Assembly (NCBI GenBank): GCA_021793155.1
Contig: JAJYTF010000011.1
Coordinates: 62,001 to 126,000 of the forward strand
Length of the DNA stretch: 64,000 nt
DNA from: Pseudomonadota bacterium
GTDB lineage: Bacteria; Pseudomonadota; Alphaproteobacteria; Rhodospirillales; Magnetospirillaceae
Direction of reading: 5' to 3'
In this document: one piece after another, positions 56,293 through 64,000 of the stretch
Position numbering within the stretch: position 1 is the stretch's first letter
Layout: each line of letters starts with the position of its first letter
Program-made: the position numbers and the translations under genes
Notes under the pieces: model-generated
What the model was told of the DNA's origin: nothing
What the model saw: only the letters and a program-made list of their open reading frames with translations
Database searches by the model: none

Positions 56293-56952
56293 ATGTCGCT
56301 GCAGCTGACGCCTGAGCAACTGCTCCGCGCCTATGCCCTGGGGATCTTCCCCATGGCGCGAAACCGGCACGACGCGCGGCTGTTCTGGATCGACCCGGAG
56401 AACCGCGGCGTCTTGCCGCTGGACCAGTTTCACCTGTCCCGTTCGCTGAAGAAATCGCTGAAGAAGGACCTCTTCGCCGTGCGGTGCGACACCGCGTTCG
56501 AAGAGGTGATGAAGCGCTGCGCCGAAGCCACGGCGGATCGGCCCGAGACCTGGATCAACGACGAGATCACCCGCCTGTTCGTCGAACTGCACCAGGTGGG
56601 CATCACCCACAGCGTCGAGACCTGGGCCAACGGCGAGCTGGTCGGCGGCCTGTACGGCCTGTCACTGGGCGGCGCCTTCTTCGGCGAAAGCATGTTCAGC
56701 CGCACCGACGACGCCAGCAAGGTCGCGCTGGCCCATTTGGTGGCGCGGCTGCGCAAGGGCGGCTATACCCTGCTCGACGTCCAGTTCGTCACCGACCACC
56801 TGGCCCGCTTCGGGGCGGTGGAAATCCCGCGCCGTGACTATCTGGTGCAGCTGGCCGCGGCGTTGGAACGCCGCGCCGTGTTTCACTGCGACTTGGGCGG
56901 CGCCGAAGTCTTGGCGCTGCTGTCTTCGCAGTCCAGCACCCAGATATCGTAG
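56293..56952 (+). CDS. aat: Leucyl/phenylalanyl-tRNA-protein transferase
   Basis: 219 residues of the N-end-rule transferase that adds Leu or Phe to proteins with N-terminal Lys/Arg. It shows YALGIFPMARNRHDARLFWIDPENRGVLPLDQFHLSRSLKK, WINDEITRLFVELHQVGITHSVETW, GGLYGLSLGGAFFGESMFSRTDDASKVALAHLVARL and LLDVQFVTDHLARFGAVEIPRRDYL. The final 70 bases overlap the convergent DUF2155 gene. It follows accC by 19 bases. Confidence 0.95.
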   Translation: MSLQLTPEQLLRAYALGIFPMARNRHDARLFWIDPENRGVLPLDQFHLSRSLKKSLKKDLFAVRCDTAFEEVMKRCAEATADRPETWINDEITRLFVELHQVGITHSVETWANGELVGGLYGLSLGGAFFGESMFSRTDDASKVALAHLVARLRKGGYTLLDVQFVTDHLARFGAVEIPRRDYLVQLAAALERRAVFHCDLGGAEVLALLSSQSSTQIS

Positions 56953-57320
56953 ACCGGGTGTTCCAGCGCAGACAGCGCCGGGCTTGAGGCAAACATCCAG
57001 CCGCGGAACAGGCTGGTCGCCGCTTCCCCGCTTTTGATTTCCCAGATGTCGAGAAAGGCCGCCGACTCCGGCTGCTCTTCCGGCGGCCGCTTGCGGCAGG
57101 TGCGCACGATGATTTCCAGCGTGCCGAAATGCACCGAGGTCCCCACAGGCGCCTCGATGGTCATCACCCGGCCGGTGACCTTGTCCAGCCCTTGCAGGAT
57201 CGCGGTGTCGTAGATGAGGTCGGCGGCCCGGGCAGGAGAGATGATGGCAAGGACGCTCAGCAGGGCGACGCCCAGCAGTCCATTCGCCCGCAGCCCCCCC
57301 CTAACACCGGTAAAAACCAT
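56883..57320 (-). CDS. DUF2155 periplasmic protein
   Basis: 145 residues with a signal peptide (LLGVALLSVLAIISPARAA) and the DUF2155 core: ILQGLDKVTGRVMTIEAPVGTSVHFGTLEIIVRTCRKRPPEEQPESAAFLDIW, FRGWMFASSPALSALEHPVYDIWVLDC. Function unknown. In alphaproteobacteria it is usually found with aat and NDUFA12 genes, as here. Its ATG overlaps the stop of the upstream mlaD-like gene (TAATG), so it is translationally coupled to lipid-transport genes. Confidence 0.9.
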   Translation of the reverse strand: MVFTGVRGGLRANGLLGVALLSVLAIISPARAADLIYDTAILQGLDKVTGRVMTIEAPVGTSVHFGTLEIIVRTCRKRPPEEQPESAAFLDIWEIKSGEAATSLFRGWMFASSPALSALEHPVYDIWVLDCEDSSAKTSAPPKSQ

Positions 57321-57886
57321 TATTTCCCCTCGCCCTCGCCGGGGCTCGTCGGGGCGGGATTGGGAAGGGCCGGCGCCGGAGCTTCGGGCTGCGCCGGTTC
57401 GGCCGCCGACGGCGCGGCGCCGTTGCCGCCCTTCGCCGAGCCGTTCTCGGTGGCCAGGAAGATGATCTTGCCGACCATCTCTTCCAGGGACTCGTAGTTC
57501 TTGGTGTGCGCGATGGTTCCCCCGGGGGGGATGGTTTGGGCGCTATGACCAGGCTCGAGCTTGACGAATTTGCCGCCCAGCAGGCTTTCGCTGCCGATGG
57601 TGGCCACCGTGTCGACCGGCAGGTGGATGGAGGGCTTGATCGACATATGCACGACGGCGTTAAAGGTGTTGGGATCGATCTGCTGGTCGGTCACCGTTCC
57701 CACCTTGATGCCATTGATCAACACGTCGCCGCCGTTGGCCAGTCCGCCGACGCTGAGGAAGGAAGCCGAAACCGCATAGCCCTTCACCGCGCCGAGATCC
57801 GCCTGCCGATAGGCGAATAGCAGGAAAAATCCCGCGACGAGCAGGACCACGGCCCCCATGATGGTTTCGATCAGGTTCCTGCCCAT
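57320..57886 (-). CDS. mlaD: MlaD-like MCE domain protein (second of two)
   Basis: 188 residues: one N-terminal transmembrane helix (IMGAVVLLVAGFFLLFAY) and one MCE domain (YAVSASFLSVGGLANGGDVLINGIKVGTVTDQQID, SESLLGGKFVKLEPG), then a Pro/Ala tail. MlaD hexamers carry phospholipids between membranes with an ABC transporter; no mlaE/mlaF genes are in this window. It lies 9 bases downstream of a paralogous MCE gene. Confidence 0.88.
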   Translation of the reverse strand: MGRNLIETIMGAVVLLVAGFFLLFAYRQADLGAVKGYAVSASFLSVGGLANGGDVLINGIKVGTVTDQQIDPNTFNAVVHMSIKPSIHLPVDTVATIGSESLLGGKFVKLEPGHSAQTIPPGGTIAHTKNYESLEEMVGKIIFLATENGSAKGGNGAAPSAAEPAQPEAPAPALPNPAPTSPGEGEGK

Positions 57887-57895
57887 GCGGCTTTG

Positions 57896-58390
57896 CTACG
57901 GCGTCTTGGCCGCGCCTCCTGATTGACCGCTGGCCGAGCGGGCGGCTTCGGCCTGGCCGATGATAAGTTCGAGCAGATCGTCCACGCTAATCGAGTCCTG
58001 GGTATAGCGGATCTCGTCCCCGGGTTTCAGATTCGTTTCGTCGCCGCCGGGCTGCAAGGCGATGAATTTTCCGCCCAACAGGCCGTCGGTCTGGATCAGC
58101 GCCGCGCTGTCATCGGGGACCACGGTGCCCGGCTGAAGGCGCATGGTGACCACGGCACGAAACCGCTCGTCAAGGTTCTGGGACACCACCTTGCCGACCA
58201 TCACTCCGGCCATTCGCACGTCGCTGCCCACATTGATCCCTTCGGCCCGGTTGAACTGGGCGGTCAGATCATAGCCGGGCAACTCGGCCCGGCCGGCCGT
58301 TCCATAAACAATCGCCAGCACCACGGCACCGACAACGATCACGGCGCCGCCGATCAACGTTTCCCGATCGGCGCTGTTCCAGGCCATCAC
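57896..58390 (-). CDS. mlaD: MlaD-like MCE domain protein (first of two)
   Basis: 164 residues: transmembrane helix (LIGGAVIVVGAVVLAIVYGT) and MCE domain (YDLTAQFNRAEGINVGSDVRMAGVMVGKVV, QTDGLLGGKFIALQPGGDE). It has the same size and architecture as its neighbour, with moderate similarity, so a tandem duplication is likely. Start GTG 58390 or ATG 58387; the ribosome site is weak. Two different MCE subunits could form a mixed hexamer. Confidence 0.87.
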   Translation of the reverse strand: MMAWNSADRETLIGGAVIVVGAVVLAIVYGTAGRAELPGYDLTAQFNRAEGINVGSDVRMAGVMVGKVVSQNLDERFRAVVTMRLQPGTVVPDDSAALIQTDGLLGGKFIALQPGGDETNLKPGDEIRYTQDSISVDDLLELIIGQAEAARSASGQSGGAAKTP

Positions 58391-58405
58391 GCAGGAACCA
58401 GCCGA

Positions 58406-58759
58406 CTACGGCTGCCAGGGCTCGTAATCGCCGGTAGCCGCCGGGCGCTCGCCACCGCGTCGGTCGTGGCCGGCCGGAAAATAGGCCTGCGCCGTGCCGG
58501 TCATGTTGGGCTGATGTTCCTTGACCCAGGGCTTGTCGGTCGCCGGAGCCAGCGGCTCGTCCACCGTATAGTGCAGCCAGGCATGCCACTCGGGAGGAAC
58601 GCGCGACGCTTCGGCGACACCATTATAGATCACCCAACGCCGGGCCTTGCCCATGCGCCCGCGTCCGGGCCGGTTCTCAACATAGTAGCGGTTGCCCTGG
58701 GAGTCGGTCCCGACCAGCTTTCCCCGAGCCCAGGTGAACAGGCGTGTCCCGATTGTCAT
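58406..58759 (-). CDS. NDUFA12-family respiratory complex I accessory subunit
   Basis: 117 residues homologous to mitochondrial NDUFA12 (B17.2): GTRLFTWARGKLVGTDSQGNRYYVENR, RRWVIYNGVAEASRVPPEWHAWLHYTVDEPL. It binds complex I in alphaproteobacteria and mitochondria. A good ribosome site AAGGGAC precedes the ATG. It is first of the leftward NDUFA12-mlaD-mlaD-DUF2155 run. Confidence 0.93.
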   Translation of the reverse strand: MTIGTRLFTWARGKLVGTDSQGNRYYVENRPGRGRMGKARRWVIYNGVAEASRVPPEWHAWLHYTVDEPLAPATDKPWVKEHQPNMTGTAQAYFPAGHDRRGGERPAATGDYEPWQP

Positions 58760-59065
58760 GTCGTAAGTCCCTTGTGCGCGAATGCGCCCGTGTTGCAGTG
58801 TGGGGAATATGGCAAATGCTGAACCGCTCGTCCAGCGCCATGGGGCACTGGCAGGTTAATCGGATGAACGCGCGCCGCGGAGATCGATGGGAAATCGGCG
58901 GCGGCGCAATGCCTCGGTGAAGGCTTGCAGCCCATCAAACAGGGGGGCGCATGGCGCGCGGTGCAATGATTTGCCCGAGAGCCAAACAGTGTGGACGCGC
59001 TTTGCCAGCGAACGAGGCCCAACAAATCAAGGGCGAAAGACCCCATAAAATTCCGATAAAAGCCG

Positions 59066-59081
59066 ACACAACATGATGTGG
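59066..59081 (+). promoter_or_regulatory. NrdR-like box 1 upstream of nrdJ
   Basis: ACACAACATGATGTGG matches 12 of 16 positions of the palindromic NrdR consensus (ACAC-WATATATW-GTGT). It lies 174 bases before the nrdJ start. Known biology: NrdR represses ribonucleotide reductase genes through pairs of such boxes. Confidence 0.4.
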
Positions 59082-59159
59082 TTTCGGATGCGGAACGCAT
59101 CAAAATGTCGTTGAACAGCAACCGGGCTTATCATACCGTGGTGGCTCGTCAGTTCGAGT

Positions 59160-59175
59160 CCACAATATCTGGTGC
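59160..59175 (+). promoter_or_regulatory. NrdR-like box 2 upstream of nrdJ
   Basis: CCACAATATCTGGTGC also matches about 12 of 16 consensus positions. It starts 94 bases after box 1, about nine helical turns, so both boxes would face the same side of the DNA. Confidence 0.4.
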
Positions 59176-59255
59176 GCCCACCCCCGTCTTGGGGATCTCG
59201 GCGCTGCGCCGGACACAGGGCTTGGCTGTTCATAGCCGAATGGGGGTGAGAACGC

Positions 59256-62200
59256 ATGCGTATCCAACGTCATTTCACGTCGGCGGGAAAATCGCCCTAT
59301 GCTGGGATTGGCTTCCGCACCACATCGAGTGAAATCCGCAACCCCGACGGCTCCGTGGTCTTCAGCCAAAATGACGTGGAGGTTCCGGCCGACTGGTCGC
59401 AAGTGGCGTGTGACGTCCTGGCTCAGAAATATTTCCGCCGTGCCGGCGTCCCCGCCGCCGACGCCTTGCAGCCGGTGCCCGAAGAGGGGGTTCCCGAGTG
59501 GCTGTGGCGCCGCGAGGGGGCCGAGGGGGGTACCAGGACCGGAGGAGAGACCTCGGCCCGCCAGGTGTTCGACCGCATGGCCGGCACATGGACCTATTGG
59601 GGCTGGAAGGGCAAATATTTCGATGGCGAAGAGGATGCCCGCGCCTTCTATGACGAAATGCGCTACATGCTGTGCCAGCAGATGGGCGCCCCCAACAGCC
59701 CGCAATGGTTCAACACCGGCCTGCACTGGGCTTACGGCATCGACGGCCCAAGCCAGGGGCATTTCTATGTGGATCCCGACAGCGGCGAGTTGGTGAAATC
59801 GGCCAGCGCCTACGAGCATCCGCAGCCCCATGCCTGCTTCATCCAGTCGATCAACGACGACCTGGTCAACGACGGCGGGATCATGGATCTGTGGGTCCGC
59901 GAAGCGCGCCTGTTCAAGTACGGTTCCGGCACCGGCACCAATTTCTCGGCGCTGCGTGGCGAAGGTGAACGCCTGTCCGGCGGTGGCCGCTCGTCCGGCC
60001 TGATGAGCTTTCTCAAAATCGGCGACCGCGCCGCCGGCGCCATCAAGTCGGGCGGCACGACCCGGCGCGCCGCCAAGATGGTGGTCGTCGACGTCGACCA
60101 TCCCGACATCGAGTCCTTCATCAACTGGAAAGTGGTCGAAGAGCAGAAGGTCGCCGCGCTGGTCGCCGGTTCGCGCCTGGCCAGCACGGCGCTGAACGGC
60201 GTCATGACCGCCTGCCGCGCCTGGGACGGGGCCGCGGATTCCGAGGAGCGCTGGAACCCCAAGACCAATTCTGCGCTGAAGAAGGCGGTCATCGAGGCGC
60301 GCAAGGCGCAGATCCCGGAAAACTACATCCAGCGGATCATACAGTTCGCCCGCCAGGGCTATACCGAGGTCAACTTTCCGGTATTCGACACCGACTGGGA
60401 CCGCGAGGCATATCTCACCGTCTCGGGCCAGAACTCCAACAATTCGGTGCGGATCACCAACGATTTCCTGCAAAAGGTGCAGAAAGACGGTGACTGGGAA
60501 CTGATCCGCCGCATCGACGGCAAGGTGGCGAAGACCGTCAAGGCCCGCGAGCTGTGGGAACTGATCGCCGAGGCCGCCTGGGGCTGCGCCGATCCCGGGC
60601 TGCAGTTCGACACCACCATCAACGAATGGCATACCTGCCCGACCTCAGGGCGGATCAATGCCTCGAACCCCTGCTCGGAATACATGTTCCTCGACGACAC
60701 GGCGTGCAATCTGGCCTCGCTCAACCTGATCGCCTTCCGCAACGCCGACGGCAGTTTTGACGTGGACGGCTTCCGCCACGCCGCCCGCCTGTGGACGGTG
60801 GTCCTGGAGATCTCGGTGCTGATGGCTCAGTTCCCGGCGCCGAAGATCGCCGAGCTGTCCTATCGGTTTCGCACCCTGGGCCTGGGCTTCGCCAATATCG
60901 GCGGCTTGTTGATGGCCGAGGGCCTGCCCTATGACAGCGATGCCGGCCGTGCCTATTGCGCCGCCATCACCGCTATGATGACCGGCACGTCCTACGCCAC
61001 CTCGGCCGAAATGGCGAAGGAACTGGGGGCATTCCCCGGCTATGGCGAGAATGCCGACCACATGCTGCGGGTGATCCGCAATCATCGCCGCGCCGCTCAT
61101 GGCCTGTCCTCGGGCTATGAGGGACTGTCGGTGCTGCCGGTGCCGCTGGACGGCACCGCCTGCCCGGACGAGGCCCTGGTGGTGGCGGCGCGCCAGGCCT
61201 GGGACGATGCTCTGGCCCTGGGCGAGGAGTTCGGCTACCGCAACGCCCAGGCGACGGTGATCGCCCCGACAGGCACCATCGGCCTGGTGATGGATTGCGA
61301 CACCACCGGCATCGAGCCGGACTTCGCCCTGGTGAAGTTCAAGAAGCTGGCCGGCGGCGGCTATTTCAAGATCATCAACCGGATGGTGCCGCAGGCCCTG
61401 GAGACCCTGGGCTATGACACGGCGGATGTCGAGGAGATCATCCGCTATGCGGTCGGCCACGGCACCTTGAACGGCGCCCCGCAGGTCAACCACAAGACGC
61501 TGCGCGCCAAGGGCTTCGACGACGCGGCGCTTGAGAAGGTCGAGGCGGCGGTGGCCAACGCCTTCGACATCAAGTTTGCCTTCAACAAATACGTCCTCGG
61601 CGAGGCCTTCTGCACCGACGTGCTGAACCTTTCCCGCGCCCAGTTGGACGACGTTGCCTTCGACATGCTGCAGGCCCTGGGCTTCACCAGGGCGCAGATC
61701 GACGAGGCCAACACCTTCGTCACCGGCGCCATGACGCTGGAAGGCGCCCCCGGGCTAAAGCCGGAACACCTGCCGGTATTCGACTGCGCCAGCCCCTGCG
61801 GCAAGCTGGGCAAGCGCTATCTGTCGGTGGACAGCCACATCCGCATGATGGCCGCCGCCCAGCCGTTCATTTCGGGGGCCATCTCGAAGACCATCAACAT
61901 GGCCAATTCGGCCACGGTCGAGGACTGCAAGAACGCCTATCTGACTTCGTGGCGCCTGGGCATCAAGGCCAATGCGCTCTATCGCGACGGCTCCAAGCTG
62001 TCGCAGCCGCTGCAGGCGGCGCTGCTGGACGACGCCGGGGAACTGGCGGAAGAGATCGCCGACCAGCCGCTGGCCGCCAGGGCCGAGATCGTCGCCGAAC
62101 GGATCGTCGAACGGGTCATCGCCGCGGCACGCCGCAAGCTGCCCGACCGCCGCAAAGGTTATACCCAGAAGGCTATCATCGGTGGCCACAAGGTCTATCT

Positions 62201-62885
62201 TCGTACCGGCGAATACGAGGACGGCAAGCTGGGCGAGATCTTCATCGACATGCACAAGGAAGGCGCCGCCTTCCGCGCCATGATGAACAATTTCGCCATC
62301 GCCATCTCCATCGGCCTGCAATACGGCGTGCCGCTCGAGGAATTCGTCGAAGCCTTCACTTTCACCCGCTTCGAGCCCTCGGGCATGGTGGAAGGCAACA
62401 ACGTCATCAAGATGTCCACCTCGATCCTCGACTACATCTTCCGCGAGCTGGCCATCTCGTATCTGAGCCGCAACGACCTGGCCCATGTGACGCCGCCCGA
62501 TCTCACCCCTGACAGCCTGGGCCGGGGCAACAGCGAAGGCAACCTGCCGGCCAGCGGCCTGGGTGCCGTGGTCGAACGGCTGACCAGCAAGGGCTATGTA
62601 CGCTCCAACCTGCTGGTGCTGAAAGGCGGCAACCTGGGATCCGCAGTGACGGCGACTGCCTCGGCCGCAGCGGCCGCGGCGGTGGTGCAGGAGACGGCGG
62701 CGGTGGTCGCCGGCGATACCGATACCTTGCTGCGCGAATTCGACGCCCGGGCCGAACAGATCCGCGAAGCCCGGCTGAAAGGCTATGAAGGCGACGCCTG
62801 CGGCGAATGCGGCAACTTCACCCTGGTGCGCAATGGCACCTGCCTGAAGTGCAATACTTGCGGAAGTACGTCAGGCTGCAGTTGA
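59256..62885 (+). CDS. nrdJ: Adenosylcobalamin-dependent ribonucleotide reductase (class II)
   Basis: 1209 residues. It reduces ribonucleotides to deoxyribonucleotides with a B12-generated thiyl radical, with or without oxygen. Visible are [20 protein letters not shown], the radical/catalytic motif [43 protein letters not shown], a TSCPD-type domain near residues 980-1080 ([36 protein letters not shown]) and a Cys-rich C-terminus ([27 protein letters not shown]) for zinc or disulfide relay. GGGGGTGAG precedes ATG 59256. No class I (nrdAB) gene is in the window. Confidence 0.95.
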   Translation: MRIQRHFTSAGKSPYAGIGFRTTSSEIRNPDGSVVFSQNDVEVPADWSQVACDVLAQKYFRRAGVPAADALQPVPEEGVPEWLWRREGAEGGTRTGGETSARQVFDRMAGTWTYWGWKGKYFDGEEDARAFYDEMRYMLCQQMGAPNSPQWFNTGLHWAYGIDGPSQGHFYVDPDSGELVKSASAYEHPQPHACFIQSINDDLVNDGGIMDLWVREARLFKYGSGTGTNFSALRGEGERLSGGGRSSGLMSFLKIGDRAAGAIKSGGTTRRAAKMVVVDVDHPDIESFINWKVVEEQKVAALVAGSRLASTALNGVMTACRAWDGAADSEERWNPKTNSALKKAVIEARKAQIPENYIQRIIQFARQGYTEVNFPVFDTDWDREAYLTVSGQNSNNSVRITNDFLQKVQKDGDWELIRRIDGKVAKTVKARELWELIAEAAWGCADPGLQFDTTINEWHTCPTSGRINASNPCSEYMFLDDTACNLASLNLIAFRNADGSFDVDGFRHAARLWTVVLEISVLMAQFPAPKIAELSYRFRTLGLGFANIGGLLMAEGLPYDSDAGRAYCAAITAMMTGTSYATSAEMAKELGAFPGYGENADHMLRVIRNHRRAAHGLSSGYEGLSVLPVPLDGTACPDEALVVAARQAWDDALALGEEFGYRNAQATVIAPTGTIGLVMDCDTTGIEPDFALVKFKKLAGGGYFKIINRMVPQALETLGYDTADVEEIIRYAVGHGTLNGAPQVNHKTLRAKGFDDAALEKVEAAVANAFDIKFAFNKYVLGEAFCTDVLNLSRAQLDDVAFDMLQALGFTRAQIDEANTFVTGAMTLEGAPGLKPEHLPVFDCASPCGKLGKRYLSVDSHIRMMAAAQPFISGAISKTINMANSATVEDCKNAYLTSWRLGIKANALYRDGSKLSQPLQAALLDDAGELAEEIADQPLAARAEIVAERIVERVIAAARRKLPDRRKGYTQKAIIGGHKVYLRTGEYEDGKLGEIFIDMHKEGAAFRAMMNNFAIAISIGLQYGVPLEEFVEAFTFTRFEPSGMVEGNNVIKMSTSILDYIFRELAISYLSRNDLAHVTPPDLTPDSLGRGNSEGNLPASGLGAVVERLTSKGYVRSNLLVLKGGNLGSAVTATASAAAAAAVVQETAAVVAGDTDTLLREFDARAEQIREARLKGYEGDACGECGNFTLVRNGTCLKCNTCGSTSGCS

Positions 62886-62902
62886 TATACCACCGAGACA
62901 TA

Positions 62903-62965
62903 TGTCGCGCGACACATAATTTGCCCTTCGCGACGCATAATTTCGGGTTTCGCGACACATAAGAT
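62903..62965. repeat. Three 21-22-bp spaced direct repeats after nrdJ
   Basis: CGCGACACATAATTT (62908), CGCGACGCATAATTT (62929) and CGCGACACATAAGAT (62951) repeat with a period of 21 and 22 bases, i.e. two helical turns. The first overlaps a perfect 12-bp palindrome TGTCGCGCGACA (62903-62914). Possible operator array, or the end of a degraded IS21-like element, whose ends carry such repeats. Confidence 0.75.
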
Positions 62966-62995
62966 TCCGCCGCATCCTTCGGGGTGCGGCGGAAT
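62964..62995. terminator. 14-bp hairpin with UUCG tetraloop
   Basis: ATTCCGCCGCATCC pairs with GGGTGCGGCGGAAT (one G-U pair), closed by the stable C(TTCG)G loop. It lies 79 bases after the nrdJ stop with no T-run, suitable as a transcript 3' end barrier. Confidence 0.6.
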
Positions 62996-63071
62996 TCGTT
63001 AAACGTCGTGTGAACGCGCCGACAGTTTGCCCAAAATGAAGCACAAAGCGCGCTCATAGGAGGGCTGATGT

Positions 63072-63263
63072 ATGGAAATTCTTTGGGAAATTCTCGGCCG
63101 TCTAGTCGACCCGCTGATTGTTCTGGTCTTGAAAACGACTTTGGTGGTCGGCATTGGGTTTTCGCTTTTTGCGTTCTTCAACGCTGACTTTCTCAAGGAC
63201 GGCCTCGTCTGGCTGGTAAAGCGGATCGATCTTTTCATCAACGGACCGAGCCACCGAGCCTAA
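63072..63263 (+). CDS. Small single-pass membrane protein
   Basis: 63 residues, MEILWEILGRLVDPLIVLVL onward, with a long hydrophobic stretch to about residue 36 and a cationic/amphipathic end (WLVKRIDLFINGP). AGGAGGG lies 7 bases before ATG 63072, supporting real expression. No family recognised. Confidence 0.6.
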   Translation: MEILWEILGRLVDPLIVLVLKTTLVVGIGFSLFAFFNADFLKDGLVWLVKRIDLFINGPSHRA

Positions 63264-63275
63264 ATCGGAAATCGA

Positions 63276-63608
63276 TCACGTAGGGGTGTTCGCCCTGATC
63301 TTGGCGCCCCAGCGCCGGTCACACTCCTTGATTTCTCGACCAAAGAAGTGCCTCACCCAGAAGAAATAGATCAGCGCTGGAGCGTCGATGTAGATTACAT
63401 TGGTGTGATAACAGTAGAGCGCCATGGACTTCAGTGACCGTGTCGGATCAAACATTATCGAGCCAAGCTTCAAGACATAATATACGGCAATACAAAAATT
63501 GATGACCAGGCACAATACATAAGCGGAAAACATCCAGTTCGCCGTTTTGCGCGAAACACGAGACCCCTGGTATTTTCCAGAATCTTTCTGAAGATTTCCC
63601 TCGTTCAT
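63276..63608 (-). CDS. Unknown two-helix membrane protein
   Basis: About 110 residues from ATG 63608 (MNEGNLQKDSGKYQ), with GAGGG 5 bases upstream; the frame is open to 63701. Two hydrophobic segments are visible: NWMFSAYVLCLVINFCIAVYYVL and YIDAPALIYFFWVRHFF. It is rich in aromatic residues and ends in a basic tail. It is less GC-biased than the neighbouring genes, perhaps of recent origin. It converges with the small membrane protein gene at 63072. Function unknown. Confidence 0.6.
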   Translation of the reverse strand: MNEGNLQKDSGKYQGSRVSRKTANWMFSAYVLCLVINFCIAVYYVLKLGSIMFDPTRSLKSMALYCYHTNVIYIDAPALIYFFWVRHFFGREIKECDRRWGAKIRANTPT

Positions 63609-63910
63609 CTCAACCCTCGCCGTCATTCCCGTCCCCCGCTTTACAGCGGAGACAGGCATTGTTGGCGAGGGCCAATCGCGTGAATACCGCCGATACCGCA
63701 CGCTTTTTGTTATGAATTGGTCCGGCCATGCTTGTGCTGTGCAGGAACACCCAGGGCACCCTTAATCAGCCTCGCCCCTCTCGTCCCTGGAGAACAATCT
63801 GCCATAGGCGTAGCTGGCTGAAGCACCGCGGCACCACCTTAAGCCGGTGGCTTGACAGATAATGAACCAGAAGGCACCAATAATAGGAAATGGTGCAAAT
63901 GGGGTTGGGC
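63609..63910. other. Region without a supported gene before the right-edge partial gene
   Basis: About 300 bases of lower GC. A perfect -35-like TTGACA is at 63852-63857 but no good -10 lies at the right distance. GCACCA (about 63875) and TGGTGC (about 63891) form a small inverted repeat. A 63-codon leftward frame has no ribosome site or family features. Confidence 0.45.
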
Positions 63911-64000
63911 ATGCGTAGATTCCTTTCCGCAAGCAGCTTGATCGGGCAACTGCTCACCGCCGGCGCAAAGAAGTCGGTGCTTTCGCCGGTGAATCCCGAC
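63911..64000 (+). CDS. Start of an unknown gene cut by the right edge
   Basis: 30 codons, MRRFLSASSLIGQLLTAGAK onward, remain open to the window edge, with GGGGTTGGG before the ATG as a weak ribosome site. Too short to assign; codon use matches neighbouring genes. Confidence 0.35.
   Translation, partial: MRRFLSASSLIGQLLTAGAKKSVLSPVNPD

Larger units (their letters stand above)
58760..59255. other. Divergent control region between NDUFA12 and nrdJ
   Basis: 496 bases without a supported gene; a 121-codon leftward open frame has no recognisable protein features. Two NrdR-like boxes (59066-59081, 59160-59175) lie in the nrdJ-proximal part. No cobalamin riboswitch elements are recognised. Confidence 0.5.

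Noticed and set aside
58756-59121. 121-codon minus-strand frame upstream of NDUFA12
   Set aside because: No ribosome site, Cys/His/Ser-rich random-looking text, and it lies over the nrdJ control region.
59150-59162. GTTCGAGTCC, resembling a tRNA T-loop
   Set aside because: Flanks cannot form a T-stem or acceptor stem and no anticodon arm is present, so no tRNA is called.
62903-62965. CRISPR-like array after nrdJ
   Set aside because: Repeats are only about 12-15 bases with 6-7 base gaps and three copies; no cas genes nearby.
63766-63957. 63-codon minus-strand frame near the right edge
   Set aside because: No ribosome site, overlaps the start of the rightward partial gene, no membrane or domain features.

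Overview
GC-rich alphaproteobacterial chromosome, most like a denitrifying Rhodospirillales bacterium (Magnetospirillum/Phaeospirillum type). This is inferred from gene content, not from a database search: a cytochrome c NO reductase operon norCBQDEF, an NDUFA12 homologue, a fused ThiS-ThiG, a B12-dependent ribonucleotide reductase, and the run aroQ-accB-accC-aat-DUF2155-mlaD-NDUFA12. There is no rRNA, no convincing tRNA, no CRISPR array, no prophage and no complete insertion sequence.

Layout. 1-2.65 kb: a GspA/MshM-like ATPase (cut by the left edge) and an MshN-like TPR protein. 2.9-6.1 kb: a membrane class III nucleotidyl cyclase and a PilJ-type/PAS histidine kinase. 6.2-15.4 kb: an anaerobic respiration block, with ubiTUV (oxygen-independent ubiquinone synthesis) and nnrU leftward, diverging from norCBQDEF, which has an FNR/NNR-type box upstream of norC. 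15.4-17.5 kb: a histidine kinase with an ethylene-receptor-like membrane domain, then a pyruvoyl-dependent arginine decarboxylase. 17.5-25.4 kb: an unknown three-repeat protein, parE, a yjfKLJ-like set (DUF2491, DUF350 broken by a small insertion, PspA), a CPA antiporter and a nitroreductase. 25.6-28.5 kb: a dCACHE-HAMP-PAS-GGDEF-EAL gene split by a frameshift. 28.6-40.8 kb: a branched-chain acyl-CoA block (AraC regulator, SDR, thiolase, acyl-CoA dehydrogenase, CaiB/AMACR-type protein, GST, IcmF, acyl-CoA synthetase) with a TMEM175-type channel on the opposite strand. 41-50 kb: fatty acid desaturase, FMN-binding protein, an unknown protein paired with an SDR, an aminotransferase, a gamma-glutamyltransferase-like lipoprotein diverging from an M48 protease, and a DUF3047-like protein. 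50-59 kb: DsbA-like protein, ornithine decarboxylase with a structured leader containing a strong small open frame, thiSG, aroQ-accBC-aat, and leftward DUF2155/mlaD/mlaD/NDUFA12. 59.2-62.9 kb: nrdJ. The last kilobase holds direct repeats, a stable hairpin, two small membrane proteins and a gene cut by the right edge.

How it works together. The nor and ubiTUV genes fit growth on nitrogen oxides, where quinone must be made without O2 and NO must be removed. IcmF and NrdJ both need adenosylcobalamin, so B12 supply links radical carbon metabolism and DNA precursor synthesis. Two polyamine entry enzymes are present (arginine and ornithine decarboxylases), and the second appears to carry translation-linked leader control. 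Several small palindromic repeat families are scattered between genes. One has been translated into the start of norE, and another insertion has broken the DUF350 gene.
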